From a virus, in the IMG/VR virus record IMGVR_UViG_3300025099_000187, positions 1-20,755 of that record: a stretch of 20,755 nucleotides of DNA. One strand, 5' to 3'. Both the position numbers and the translations under genes were made by a program. The stretch's first letter is position 1, and each line of letters starts with the position of its first letter. This document shows positions 1 through 8,773 of this stretch, one piece after another. The notes below the pieces were generated by a model. That model did not search any database, was not told the DNA's origin, and saw nothing but the letters and a program-made list of their open reading frames with translations.

Positions 1-2
1 GT

Positions 3-194
3 ACAAAAAGTAATTGGAATCCATATAAAGGTGATTATGATGATGAAGAAAGATTGTTTTGTGGCTTATCTTCAGGGTTTGATACAAGAGTTGATTCATT
101 AGATGATTGCTGGAAGGATATGACAAAAGGAAAAAGAAGTGCTTTTGTTAAAAAGAAAAAAGAAGAATATCAAATAGCAAATAACAATAGGTGA
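3..194 (+). CDS. C-terminal part of an unrecognised phage protein (partial)
   Basis: An open frame enters from the left edge and runs 63 codons to a TGA at 192-194. The other two plus frames are closed by stops near positions 11 and 100, so this is the only continuous plus-strand reading. The visible part is rich in Asp, Glu and Lys, contains two Cys residues, and ends in a Lys-rich stretch followed by an Asn-rich tail. It has no hydrophobic segment. The stop lies four bases before the ATG of the next plus-strand gene, and the AGGTGA containing the stop can serve as that gene's ribosome-binding site, so the two look co-transcribed. I do not recognise the family. The opposite orientation to the structural operon suggests an early or replication-type module, but that is inference from layout only. 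Confidence 0.6.
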   Translation, partial: TKSNWNPYKGDYDDEERLFCGLSSGFDTRVDSLDDCWKDMTKGKRSAFVKKKKEEYQIANNNR

Positions 195-198
195 TAGT

Positions 199-453
199 AT
201 GGATATAATGGATGATTTTTCAGGTAACAAAAGTAATGACAGCACAAAATGGAATTACTTTAAAAATGACCCGATCGTACCTGAAAGCGAACAACTTACA
301 AGTGAAGAAAGAAAAGAGATAACTAGACTGGTAGGTCTGTGTATGAATCGAGTTGTGAGTACTAATGAATATTACAGAAAGCTAGCTGAATTTTGGAATG
401 AGGTAGGAGAACCTGAGTATGCTAAAGAGGCTCTACTTAGAATAGAGGATTAG
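199..453 (+). CDS. Small acidic helical protein, unknown function
   Basis: 84 codons from ATG at 199, with AGGTGA at 189-194 just upstream as a plausible Shine-Dalgarno sequence. The N-terminal 30 residues are polar and probably disordered. From about residue 35 the protein looks helical, with a TSEERKEITRLVGLCMNRV stretch and then a C-terminal Tyr/Trp/Glu-rich helix ending in LLRIED. There is no signal peptide, membrane segment or Cys motif. It is the last plus-strand gene and converges on the long minus-strand structural operon: its TAG at 451-453 shares bases with the TAA of the 1648-residue gene, which ends at 450. It could be a small regulator or an accessory protein of the early module, but nothing in the sequence decides this. 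It is very likely a real gene, of unknown function. Confidence 0.65.
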   Translation: MDIMDDFSGNKSNDSTKWNYFKNDPIVPESEQLTSEERKEITRLVGLCMNRVVSTNEYYRKLAEFWNEVGEPEYAKEALLRIED

Positions 454-3400
454 AATTTAAATAAATCTGCATACATATCAATAAGCTCATCATGTCTTAA
501 TAATCTGTTATATGCTTTATCACCGATTCTTTTACGAAGATTGTTAAGTCTCTCTGTGTATACTAAATCATTTTTTCCGGGTGCTATTTTAGATTTTAAT
601 AAAAGTCTTTTACCTAATAATGACCTAGAAATACTAGATGGGTCTTTACCACCTTCAGAAACAGCATCTACTACAAATTTATTAATTGTAGCTGGATCAT
701 CGCCCTTCATAATACCTTCATAGGCTTTTTTCATATTAGTTCTAAATGCTTTTATCTCTTCATCAGGATTAGATTTAAACGTACCACCATATTTATTTTT
801 AAGCTTCCATCTGTAGTAAGCCTTAATAGCGTTGTTATCTTTTTGAGCTTCAGGATTTCCTAAACCAAATGTAACTAAAGCTTGTTTATAAACTTTATTT
901 GCAGGAAAAAATCTTTCTCCAAATTTTATTGCTCTATCCATTCCTTCATCGTATGTATATCTACCCTTACCTGTTATTGCTTGACTAGCTTCGTTTAATA
1001 CCACCCAAGGATAAAATACATCAAAAACACTTTCTTTTCCTCCAGCAGTAGATTGTATAAATTGACCATACAAACCAGCAAAACTTGTATAACCCCAACA
1101 TTTAAGTAAAAAAGCTAATCTATTATCTTTCACTTCATTCCATTTTATTTCTATGTTATCTGTACCACCATAAAGACCAGCTAATAAAAATTGTGCGGTA
1201 GCTCCTGCAAAAGCACTTCCAAGAAATTCACTTAAACTTTTATTAGTAACATCTACTAATTTTTTATAATCTTTTTCAGCTACAGCTTCGTTAATTGCTT
1301 TTCCATTAACCCTCACCATTCTATTTAATTGTCTTATCTTCATTTGAGCGTATGATTCAAATTTAGTAGCCAATCTAAAATATCTATTTTGTTCTAATCT
1401 TGATTGCTCACCAACTCTTTGTGCACCACCAGTCAATGTTGGTGAACTTCTTCTTATTAATGCATCATATAATTCTTGTGGTGCTTTACCTGATACCATT
1501 AATTCTGCTTCAGCTCTAGAAAAATTTTGATATCTGAGCTCTAAAACATCTGTACCTTTTCCTTTTCCGTTTTTAAATTTTTCTATTTTATTCAATGCTA
1601 AAACTGCACCAAGTTTTTCTTGAAATTCATTTACATATCTATATAAAAACGCACTTCTTTGCATTTCATTTAATTGTTTTACCCTAGAAGCAATAGGTTT
1701 ATTTGGATCTAAAGCCATATTTGTAACATCTGTTGTAAAAGCACCTAAACTATTTAGCATAGCTTCTAAAGCTTTAGATTTATTTGCAGGTGAAAGTTTT
1801 AAATCATATATTCCTTTTATTAATCCAGTAGTACCTGCGAACCTTCTAAGACTTCCTAAAAACTCTCCAACGTTTGGAACAGCAGAAACAGATAATGAAC
1901 TAGCACTAATTGTATTATAAACTGCTTTAACAGCTCTGACAGCCTTAGAGTTTGCAGAACCAACTTCTAAAAAAGCAGGCTCAACAGGAGCACCACTTAA
2001 AGTTCTAATCATTTCGTGAAACTCTAAAGAAGTACCACCTTCTGCTTCTATTGCTTGTTTAAATTTATTTACAGTACTAGTATTGTTTAACTCTTGACCA
2101 AATACATTTACTATACCAACTCTAGCCGCTCCTGTTTCAGCTATTCTTTGAGCATATTCAAAAGGTCTGTATTCTACTAAAGGTATTATTTCGCCACCCA
2201 TCTCTATAGCATGAGGTATATTTTTCCATTTTCTAGTATGTTCTACTTGTGTAGTTCTTGTTGGATTTTGAGTAGAGACACCTGATATATTATCAGTAAA
2301 CTCTTTAAAATCTTCTCTTATATTTTTTTCAGGAGCACCAGTTGCTTGAGAGAACTTTTTTACTAATTCTGTAAACTCTGGAGCACCAACACCTTTTTCT
2401 AGTATCCTATAAAATTCACCGCTCATAATACGAGGTGCTATTTCTCTGCCAATAACTTTAAATGGTCTAGGAACTCCGTCTTTACCTTCAGTATAAACAC
2501 CATTATCTTCAAATATTTTACCTCTTTGCTCAATAAGATCACGAATACTTTCAATAACTTCAACTTCATTACTAGCTATTTTTCTATTACCTTCAATAGA
2601 AGAATGTAATTTAGATTGTAATATTTCATTACCACCTATTTTTCTTACTTCAAAATCAGAAAGATTTGTAATTACTTTACCTTTCTCACCAAATCCTTTA
2701 CCAGTTATTCTTAAAACTTCATCAAGCTTAGGTGCTAATTGACCCCTTACTTGCTTTTGAATATCAATAACTTTTCTTCCAAGTTCAGATGATTGTATTG
2801 CAGATGGTGTGCCTACGCTTGCGTTTCTTTCGATTACATCTGATAAAAAATAATTGTATGCCCTAGTTACTATATTTCTTTTATTTGTGACTGGTAAATT
2901 ATTTGTAGATGGGCTTTCAATAGACATTGTATTATTTTCTTTGTCTTTCTTTTTAAGCCTATCCATTGCATTATTATACAATTTATCCAATTCTGCTTGA
3001 CTATATCTCTGTGGTCTTTTATTTTCAGATCCAAGTAATCTTTTCCATATTCTAGAATTAAAAACATCAAAAGGAGAAAACTGCAACATCTCTATACCTT
3101 CAGATTCTGCTCTTTCTTCAACTTCTCTCCTAAGTTCCTTAGCTTTTTGATTAGAGGTCTCTAATGTTTCTCTTTGTTTAGGTGTAAGGTTTTGATTTCT
3201 TAATGCTTGCTCATTTGATTTTATAGTTAAATCTAAATCAGCATATTCTTTTTGTAGTAAAAACCCTTTTAACTTTTTATTGTTAGGTAAATTTTCTACT
3301 AATTGTTTAGCTGGTTTAGGTGCAGGTATTTCAGAAGCTGGTTGTTTTGTAGGATTTACAGGAACTTCTACAAGAGAATTAGCTTTCACAGGTTCTGTTT

Positions 3401-5396
3401 GCAACTTAGCTGATTCTAATACTAATTCTAATTGAGTACCACCTTGTCTAATTTTATTTTGTGATTCAGCTATTGATTTTTTTGCACCATCAACTTCTAT
3501 AATTCTTACTGCTTGTCTACCTGCATCTGCTGGGTGCAAAGGTACTTCTAACATTGGATCTGGTTCAAAAGGTCTATTTAATACATCCTTATCTTTAAGG
3601 TAGTTATCTAACCTTTGTTGTTCAGACCTAGATCTTCTTTGCATTTGCAACTGGACTTCAGCAGTTCCTTTTGTTACTTTAGGGTCTAATGCATTATTTA
3701 GTTCTAGTGATTCTACATTATATCGTGTATTTAATAATTTTACTTTAGCATCTATATTAACTTGTAAGTCATCTAAGATAGCTTGTTTAGCACCATTCTT
3801 TTCTAGAGTATTCATATCTTCTGCTAGTTTTCTTATATCTCTATTCAACTGAACACGCTCATTAACAGGTTTAGTAGACCTACCTTCTGGTTTTGTAATC
3901 TCACTAACTAACGACATAGGATTTCTTTGCATATCTGTAGATTCAGGTTTACCACCTATCTCTTGTATGACTGTACCTCTATTTACTTTAGTAGGTATCT
4001 TGCCTTCCATAGCTAACTCAACAGAAGTTTTTAATTGATTGCCAATAGCATTAGCTACTTCATGTATAGGCTTGCCAGTTTGTTCTACTATAGATTTTAT
4101 ATCATTACCAACAGTTTCTACAATCTGATTTCTTTGCCCTGTAGAATACTTTTTTAATAATTTTATACCTATAATAGTACTAGCCGCATCAAAGTACGAT
4201 TGTGCTGTAATAGGTTCTCCTTCTAATAAAGCTGGAACTGTACCTAAACCAAATACCTCAGCACCAAACTCACCAACTTTTGCTCCAAATTCACCAGAGG
4301 CTTTCTTACCCAAAACTGTACCAACCATACCTAAAGTGCTAACTGAACCACCAGTAAGTACACCATGAAAAGTAGCATGTAAAGCTTCAATAGGGTCAAC
4401 AGTACCTGTAGTCTCTATTTGTTCAGCAATGTTTGCACCACCATCAAATGCCGCAAATCCACCTGCACCACCTACTACTCTTTGAAATGCATTTTTAGTA
4501 AGAACTCTAGCTTCAGTTAATGAGAGACTAGTTCTTTTAGCTAACATATTAGCCGCATCATCAGCATATTTTGCAACCTTTCCTACATTCGCAAGTTGAC
4601 CACCAAATGCAAATAAAGCCGCATCTACTGGCATAACCATAGATATTGCACCCGATGCAAGCTCCTCTAATTTAGTTGCAGGATAGTCACTAACATCTAC
4701 TTGTTGATTTAATCCAGCAATTCTAAATACAGTACCAGTTATAGAGTTATCCATAGCTAAATTTATAATATTAGGTGGAGTACCGCCCATCTTAGAGAAA
4801 GAAGTTCTATAAGCTTCTCTTAGGCTTTTACCTTTTTTAAGCTCTATATCTATCTCTTTTTGTAAAGTTCTTTTGTTAAAAAACTTAGCTACATCTTTAG
4901 CAGTAGGTTCAAACTCTTCAGTCTCTCTACTTCTCGCTGCAAGTTGAGACATTCTATTTGGGTCACTTAAAAATGTTGGGTCAGTTAATGCCTCTACAGG
5001 TAAGCCCATAGCAAACTTTGGTAAGTTCTTTTGTAAATTTTCTACTTTCTTTTTAGAGTCTGGATCTTTAATCGCAGACATAATATATTGTGGATTATTT
5101 TTATTATAATCTAAAGCTTCTGTTAAATTTTTTATTTTAGTAAGTGGTATAGGTTCTAAGCTTTGCTCTGGCTCATCCGTACTTGTAACCACTTCATTTA
5201 AATCTATGGATGGTTCTGGAGATGATACTTTTAATTCAAAAGTTTCATAGTTTGGTAGTTGATATTCTTCACTGAGATAATCATAAAAGACTCTACGCTT
5301 AGAAGAGTCTTGCATGCTTTTACTAAAGGAATCATAAGTTCCAATGTCGTATTCTTGAGAAACAGTATTATAAAGTGATTGTAAGTTCTCTTTCAT
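450..5396 (-). CDS. Giant probable internal virion / DNA-ejection-type protein (1648 aa)
   Basis: The largest gene of the window and the last of the structural operon. Residues 8-30 and 37-55 form a tandem of a short Tyr-rich motif (LYN..SQEYDIG.YDSF and FYD.LSEEYQLPNYETF). I have seen this motif at the N-terminus of other large phage proteins. Residues 245-415 are Gly/Ala-rich and amphipathic to hydrophobic, the kind of segment that could insert into a membrane. Residues 500-830 are charged, helical and Pro-rich linkers. Residues 835-1648 form a long helical domain with hydrophobic stretches near 1390-1410 and 1425-1445, recalling the C-terminal 'large polyvalent protein-associated' regions. 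I could find no lysozyme, transglycosylase or protease motif. Size, position after two other internal-type proteins and composition fit a T7 gp16-like ejection role, by analogy rather than recognisable homology. The start at 5396 has no strong Shine-Dalgarno; the upstream gene stops seven bases before it, so translation may be coupled. Confidence 0.5.
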   Translation of the reverse strand: MKENLQSLYNTVSQEYDIGTYDSFSKSMQDSSKRRVFYDYLSEEYQLPNYETFELKVSSPEPSIDLNEVVTSTDEPEQSLEPIPLTKIKNLTEALDYNKNNPQYIMSAIKDPDSKKKVENLQKNLPKFAMGLPVEALTDPTFLSDPNRMSQLAARSRETEEFEPTAKDVAKFFNKRTLQKEIDIELKKGKSLREAYRTSFSKMGGTPPNIINLAMDNSITGTVFRIAGLNQQVDVSDYPATKLEELASGAISMVMPVDAALFAFGGQLANVGKVAKYADDAANMLAKRTSLSLTEARVLTKNAFQRVVGGAGGFAAFDGGANIAEQIETTGTVDPIEALHATFHGVLTGGSVSTLGMVGTVLGKKASGEFGAKVGEFGAEVFGLGTVPALLEGEPITAQSYFDAASTIIGIKLLKKYSTGQRNQIVETVGNDIKSIVEQTGKPIHEVANAIGNQLKTSVELAMEGKIPTKVNRGTVIQEIGGKPESTDMQRNPMSLVSEITKPEGRSTKPVNERVQLNRDIRKLAEDMNTLEKNGAKQAILDDLQVNIDAKVKLLNTRYNVESLELNNALDPKVTKGTAEVQLQMQRRSRSEQQRLDNYLKDKDVLNRPFEPDPMLEVPLHPADAGRQAVRIIEVDGAKKSIAESQNKIRQGGTQLELVLESAKLQTEPVKANSLVEVPVNPTKQPASEIPAPKPAKQLVENLPNNKKLKGFLLQKEYADLDLTIKSNEQALRNQNLTPKQRETLETSNQKAKELRREVEERAESEGIEMLQFSPFDVFNSRIWKRLLGSENKRPQRYSQAELDKLYNNAMDRLKKKDKENNTMSIESPSTNNLPVTNKRNIVTRAYNYFLSDVIERNASVGTPSAIQSSELGRKVIDIQKQVRGQLAPKLDEVLRITGKGFGEKGKVITNLSDFEVRKIGGNEILQSKLHSSIEGNRKIASNEVEVIESIRDLIEQRGKIFEDNGVYTEGKDGVPRPFKVIGREIAPRIMSGEFYRILEKGVGAPEFTELVKKFSQATGAPEKNIREDFKEFTDNISGVSTQNPTRTTQVEHTRKWKNIPHAIEMGGEIIPLVEYRPFEYAQRIAETGAARVGIVNVFGQELNNTSTVNKFKQAIEAEGGTSLEFHEMIRTLSGAPVEPAFLEVGSANSKAVRAVKAVYNTISASSLSVSAVPNVGEFLGSLRRFAGTTGLIKGIYDLKLSPANKSKALEAMLNSLGAFTTDVTNMALDPNKPIASRVKQLNEMQRSAFLYRYVNEFQEKLGAVLALNKIEKFKNGKGKGTDVLELRYQNFSRAEAELMVSGKAPQELYDALIRRSSPTLTGGAQRVGEQSRLEQNRYFRLATKFESYAQMKIRQLNRMVRVNGKAINEAVAEKDYKKLVDVTNKSLSEFLGSAFAGATAQFLLAGLYGGTDNIEIKWNEVKDNRLAFLLKCWGYTSFAGLYGQFIQSTAGGKESVFDVFYPWVVLNEASQAITGKGRYTYDEGMDRAIKFGERFFPANKVYKQALVTFGLGNPEAQKDNNAIKAYYRWKLKNKYGGTFKSNPDEEIKAFRTNMKKAYEGIMKGDDPATINKFVVDAVSEGGKDPSSISRSLLGKRLLLKSKIAPGKNDLVYTERLNNLRKRIGDKAYNRLLRHDELIDMYADLFKF

Positions 5397-5403
5397 ACAT
5401 CAA

Positions 5404-6243
5404 TTAAAAACCGGGAATACTTTTTTTAGTAGATTCTTGTTTAGTTGAGGTAAATTTAGGAAGTCTAAGTTTAGGTTCTCCTAATCCTGTTATTTCTTCT
5501 ATTCTGCTTTCTATATTCCCTATTTCAGTAGTTAAATCATTAACTTCTTGTGCTGTCATAGCAGATTTATAAAGTCTTTTTTCTTGTGTTTTTGTAGTTA
5601 ACATTTTAGATAAGGCTTCAAGGGTAGCCCCCAAAGGTGGTAATTCATTACTTATAGATTTTAAAGTTCTATCATTTAAATCTTTTATAACCTCATCTGG
5701 TTCATACTGTGCTCTTTGTAAATCTATATTTTTAAACTTACTATCTGGATTATCATCGTAATATTTTACAATAGATTCTTTTTTAATTTTATTTTGTTGA
5801 GATATAATTTTATTTTTAATTTGATTTTCTCTTTTTGTATTACCTGCAACATTTGGGGATGTTAATAAATTATCATAATAATCTAACATATCAACGTCAG
5901 ATTTACTCATATCTGTAAAGTTTAACTGATCTAAAAATGCTTTATTATTATTAACTGCTTTAGTTCCTATTTGACTTATGTCTTCATTTTCAGATTTACT
6001 CATAGCAGCAGACCTTACATCATCTGGCAATAACTTATATAAGTTTAACTCATTAGTATAATCTCTTTGTTTTATAGCATCATCATATCTTTTTTCCTGT
6101 AAAGCTTGCTTATCAAGCTGTAATTGATTTTGTTGATACTGATTTACATAACCCGGTATCGCATCAAGAAAGTCAGCTAAGGGGGTTTCATAAGTACCCG
6201 GAGCTTGTGCTTGTCTTCTACTATATATACTTCTTCTAGCCAT
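5404..6243 (-). CDS. Helical, Lys/Asn-rich probable internal virion protein (279 aa)
   Basis: The N-terminus is short and basic (MARRSIYSRRQAQAPG), followed by a Gln-rich helical segment around residues 30-60 and a long charged helical body with coiled-coil character. Residues 205-255 are the most heptad-like. There is no Cys, signal peptide or membrane segment. The start at 6243 is preceded by AAGGAT at suitable spacing. The gene lies between the 595-residue and 1648-residue genes with gaps of 11 and 7 bases. In short-tailed phages the genes in this place often encode proteins that leave the capsid with the DNA, and the size, helicity and position fit a middle member of such a set. That function is inference: I do not recognise a named domain. 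Confidence 0.45.
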   Translation of the reverse strand: MARRSIYSRRQAQAPGTYETPLADFLDAIPGYVNQYQQNQLQLDKQALQEKRYDDAIKQRDYTNELNLYKLLPDDVRSAAMSKSENEDISQIGTKAVNNNKAFLDQLNFTDMSKSDVDMLDYYDNLLTSPNVAGNTKRENQIKNKIISQQNKIKKESIVKYYDDNPDSKFKNIDLQRAQYEPDEVIKDLNDRTLKSISNELPPLGATLEALSKMLTTKTQEKRLYKSAMTAQEVNDLTTEIGNIESRIEEITGLGEPKLRLPKFTSTKQESTKKSIPGF

Positions 6244-6254
6244 AATTTATATCC

Positions 6255-8042
6255 TTAACCGTAAGGGTCATAGTAATCAGCCATATCTGACTCATACTGC
6301 TCTTCTGTCACCCAATTAGGTGCATCAAAAATATACCGCACTCCATTAAAATCATAAGGAGTTCCAGCTCCCGCACCAACAGGAGGATTCCAATTAACAT
6401 CATCTACTGGAGGTTTATCAAACTGTCCATAAACAGGGTCATCTTGAGTTGACGTTCCTTTTTTCTTGTAATCAACTTCTTCACTTGCTATATCAGCAGC
6501 TACTTGACCAAGTACTTGAGACTCATAGTCAGTTTGTGCTTGCTCTGCTACATCTCCGATTCTCTCCCCAGCGGTTTCTACTGCTTCTGAACCAGCTCTT
6601 TGCCTAGCTCCAAAACCTCCACCAACACTAGAAAGACCCATGCCACCTGTCATAGATAGTAAACCTTGTTCAGATTGTTGCTTCGCTCTATTTATAACAC
6701 TTGGATCAAAATCCTGAAACATCGCTAATTGCTCTGCTGTTGGCATAAGACCAGCCTCTCCTAAAATACCAGCCGCTGTATAACTACTCCCACCAATAGG
6801 ACTACTACTCGTAGCGTTAGCAACAGGACTCATTCCTGTATCATTACCTAATGGACTACCAGTACCTGCAAAACCTGAAGCTGGAGCATCTGCATCTGGA
6901 GGTGTTATAACCTCACTACCACCAGTACCAGCATCACCATAGTCTTCATCGCCCCCTCCAACATAAGCACCTTTTCTATATCCTAATAAACCACCGTTCT
7001 GAAATGATGGTACATTATTATATTGATTAATCTTGTCATTTAATCCTAATAGCGAAGCTTGCATGTCAGGAGCTTGTTGCACATCATCTAAAAACGCAAA
7101 CTCATCAGTGTCGTTACCCATTAATAAACTCGCATTATCTAATATACCTTGATTGGTAACATCTTGAGCAAACTTTTTACCACCTAATCCATACATTCTA
7201 GCCAATCCTAAATCATTTAAATTGCTTGCATAGTTTTTTGCTTTCCCTAATAAATTAGATTGAGGTAAAGATGGTTGAGCAACCTTTTGAATCATATCAT
7301 TATTAAAGTATGATTGAGCTCCCTTTGAAAGAGGTAAAGACGATGCATCAGCTAAAACATCTTTCGGTAAATTACTTGTTAATGCACTTGGCAAACCTAT
7401 TGGGTTACCATCTATATCAATGGGGATTCCATCAACAACATCAAATACATCATCAAATTGTTCTGCTAAGAATGGGTTGTCCGCAATACCTTGCTCGGTA
7501 ACCTTGCTGGCAAATTTATCACCACCTATATTAAACATTCTAGCTAGATTCCCAGATCGAAGTAAATTGTCTTCTCCGTATATACCACCACCCGGAGTTA
7601 GTCCAGCAGTTAAAGCTGTACTTAATCCACTTTGTAACGCTCTTTCTCCCATGCCTCTAGTATAATCACGACTAGCTTGTTGTACGTCTTTAAACTTTTG
7701 CTGTGAATATACAGTTCCAGTCCTGTCATATTTTTTAGTTTTACCAGCTCCTAAACCCTCTCCAATCCTTTTTCCTGCTGCCGATCCAAGTCCTGACGCT
7801 AAAGCTAAACTAAGACCCCCTGTTGCTGGAGCGAGTGTCGCAGCTAACAATCCACCGAATAAACTACCAATACTACCGAATCTTCTACCTTTTTTTTGCC
7901 TTCTAGCTTCCCTTCTTTGTTGTCTCTCTAACCTCTTTGTATCTTTTTGTCTTTGTAAGGCTCTAGCGAGAGCAGCTCCTCCTGAAGTACTGGTTAAACC
8001 ACCAGTCTGCATCATGTTTAATAAATTATTTTGATTCTTCAT
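6255..8042 (-). CDS. Gly/Ala-rich structural protein with an internal repeat, probable ejection or tail component (595 aa)
   Basis: Residues 28-54 are a strongly basic helix (Arg/Lys/Gln-rich). It is followed at 56-98 by a Gly/Ala/Leu segment hydrophobic enough to enter a membrane. Residues 166-192 and 280-306 are two copies of one motif, ARM-F/Y-x-I/L-GG-x-KFA, then VT-x-QGI-x-DN. A short NGGLLGYRKGAYVGGG stretch at 349-364 resembles Gly-Tyr motifs that recur in phage internal and tail proteins. Residues 365-430 are Gly/Ser/Pro-rich and low in complexity, and the C-terminal 90 residues are acidic with Tyr and Trp. The start at 8042 is supported by AAAGGA about nine bases upstream. With the two following genes it could form a DNA-ejection set. 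Alternatives are a tail-associated scaffold or a fibre-anchoring protein. Confidence 0.5.
   Translation of the reverse strand: MKNQNNLLNMMQTGGLTSTSGGAALARALQRQKDTKRLERQQRREARRQKKGRRFGSIGSLFGGLLAATLAPATGGLSLALASGLGSAAGKRIGEGLGAGKTKKYDRTGTVYSQQKFKDVQQASRDYTRGMGERALQSGLSTALTAGLTPGGGIYGEDNLLRSGNLARMFNIGGDKFASKVTEQGIADNPFLAEQFDDVFDVVDGIPIDIDGNPIGLPSALTSNLPKDVLADASSLPLSKGAQSYFNNDMIQKVAQPSLPQSNLLGKAKNYASNLNDLGLARMYGLGGKKFAQDVTNQGILDNASLLMGNDTDEFAFLDDVQQAPDMQASLLGLNDKINQYNNVPSFQNGGLLGYRKGAYVGGGDEDYGDAGTGGSEVITPPDADAPASGFAGTGSPLGNDTGMSPVANATSSSPIGGSSYTAAGILGEAGLMPTAEQLAMFQDFDPSVINRAKQQSEQGLLSMTGGMGLSSVGGGFGARQRAGSEAVETAGERIGDVAEQAQTDYESQVLGQVAADIASEEVDYKKKGTSTQDDPVYGQFDKPPVDDVNWNPPVGAGAGTPYDFNGVRYIFDAPNWVTEEQYESDMADYYDPYG
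7125..7205 (-). repeat. Copy 2 of the internal ARM-GG-KFA repeat
   Basis: Codes for residues 280-306 of the 595-residue protein (LARMYGLGGKKFAQDVTNQG and on). See copy 1 at 7467-7547. The retained DNA similarity suggests a duplication within the gene rather than chance. Confidence 0.75.
7467..7547 (-). repeat. Copy 1 of the internal ARM-GG-KFA repeat
   Basis: Codes for residues 166-192 of the 595-residue protein (LARMFNIGGDKFASKVTEQG and on). It matches copy 2 at 7125-7205 at protein level, with shared ARM, GG, KFA, VT, QGI and DN residues, and clearly at DNA level too (for example the ACATTCTAGC and CAAA-TTT blocks on the plus strand). The copies are 114 codons apart and are not tandem. Confidence 0.75.
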
Positions 8043-8089
8043 ATTAAAATTCCTTTGAATTTAGCAATAAATATGTTATGACGCACATA

Positions 8090-8773
8090 CTAATTAAGTA
8101 TTTCTACTTCCCAAACAGATGTAATTTTCCATACTATTTCACTTCCATAATCACCAGTAGCTGTAATTTCAATCCCGCAACTATCACCAATCCTAAATCT
8201 AGGGGTATCGTCAAAATCAGACCTATTGACAGTGAATAAAGTTCCAGAGGCTAAGGCATCTGTATAATTAGCGGTAGCAACTGTGTCTACAATAGTGTCT
8301 CCGTCATCCATCTTCATTAATTTTACCCTTAAATCGTGAGACGTATTAGTTATTGTTGTTGGTCTAAACATTATTTTTTCTAATGTCATTTTATATGGAG
8401 CTAAAAAAGATGAAGACACTCCATTTAAGCTATCAAGCTCAGATATTCCAAACCAAGGTAAGTAAACAGGATCAGTCCCAATATCGTCTGTCATATTATG
8501 AGTTATAATTTTATAAGAATTACCTAAAAAACTACCTTTTACATTTAAATCGCCACCTACATTTAAATCTTTGTTTACAGTGTAGTTATTATCAGTATCC
8601 ATATAGGATACCCATAACCTGCCTTTTTCTTTTCTATATCTTTCTAGTCTATTAGACTTAGCTATATAGATAGCTTCTTGTCCTTCTCTAAGTGAGTTAA
8701 CAGATGGTTGTGATTTAACGACCTGTATCTTATCTTGTTTAGAGTTTTGCGTTCTTCTTGCTTCTCTAGTCAT
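8090..8773 (-). CDS. Fibre-like / minor virion protein (227 aa)
   Basis: The N-terminal 30 residues are basic and polar. Residues 28-62 (EGQEAIYIAKSNRLERYRKE, then LWVSYM) are typical of the region that joins phage fibre proteins to the virion. Residues 69-80 are DLNVGGDLNVKG, a short beta-helix-like repeat seen in fibre stalks. The remaining 140 residues are predicted beta-rich with few charged helices, as in a fibre tip or a small jelly-roll. The ATG overlaps the TAA of the 821-residue gene (TAATG), so translation is coupled. The sequence shows no catalytic motif. A fibre or receptor-contact role is inferred from composition and position. A plain minor structural protein is the alternative. 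Confidence 0.5.
   Translation of the reverse strand: MTREARRTQNSKQDKIQVVKSQPSVNSLREGQEAIYIAKSNRLERYRKEKGRLWVSYMDTDNNYTVNKDLNVGGDLNVKGSFLGNSYKIITHNMTDDIGTDPVYLPWFGISELDSLNGVSSSFLAPYKMTLEKIMFRPTTITNTSHDLRVKLMKMDDGDTIVDTVATANYTDALASGTLFTVNRSDFDDTPRFRIGDSCGIEITATGDYGSEIVWKITSVWEVEILN

Noticed and set aside
431-447. CTCTA / TAGAG inverted repeat near the convergent gene ends as a terminator
   Set aside because: There are only five pairs, AT-rich, inside coding sequence and without a following T-run on either strand.
450-5396. Lysozyme, transglycosylase or protease domain in the giant protein
   Set aside because: I looked for typical catalytic patterns and found none. The protein is Gly/Ala-rich, helical and linker-like, so no enzyme activity is claimed.
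8042-8090. 14-codon ORF (MCVITYLLLNSKEF) in the gap before the 595-residue gene
   Set aside because: It is too short to judge, with no ribosome-binding site of its own. The AAAGGA within it serves the next gene, so chance is the simpler reading.
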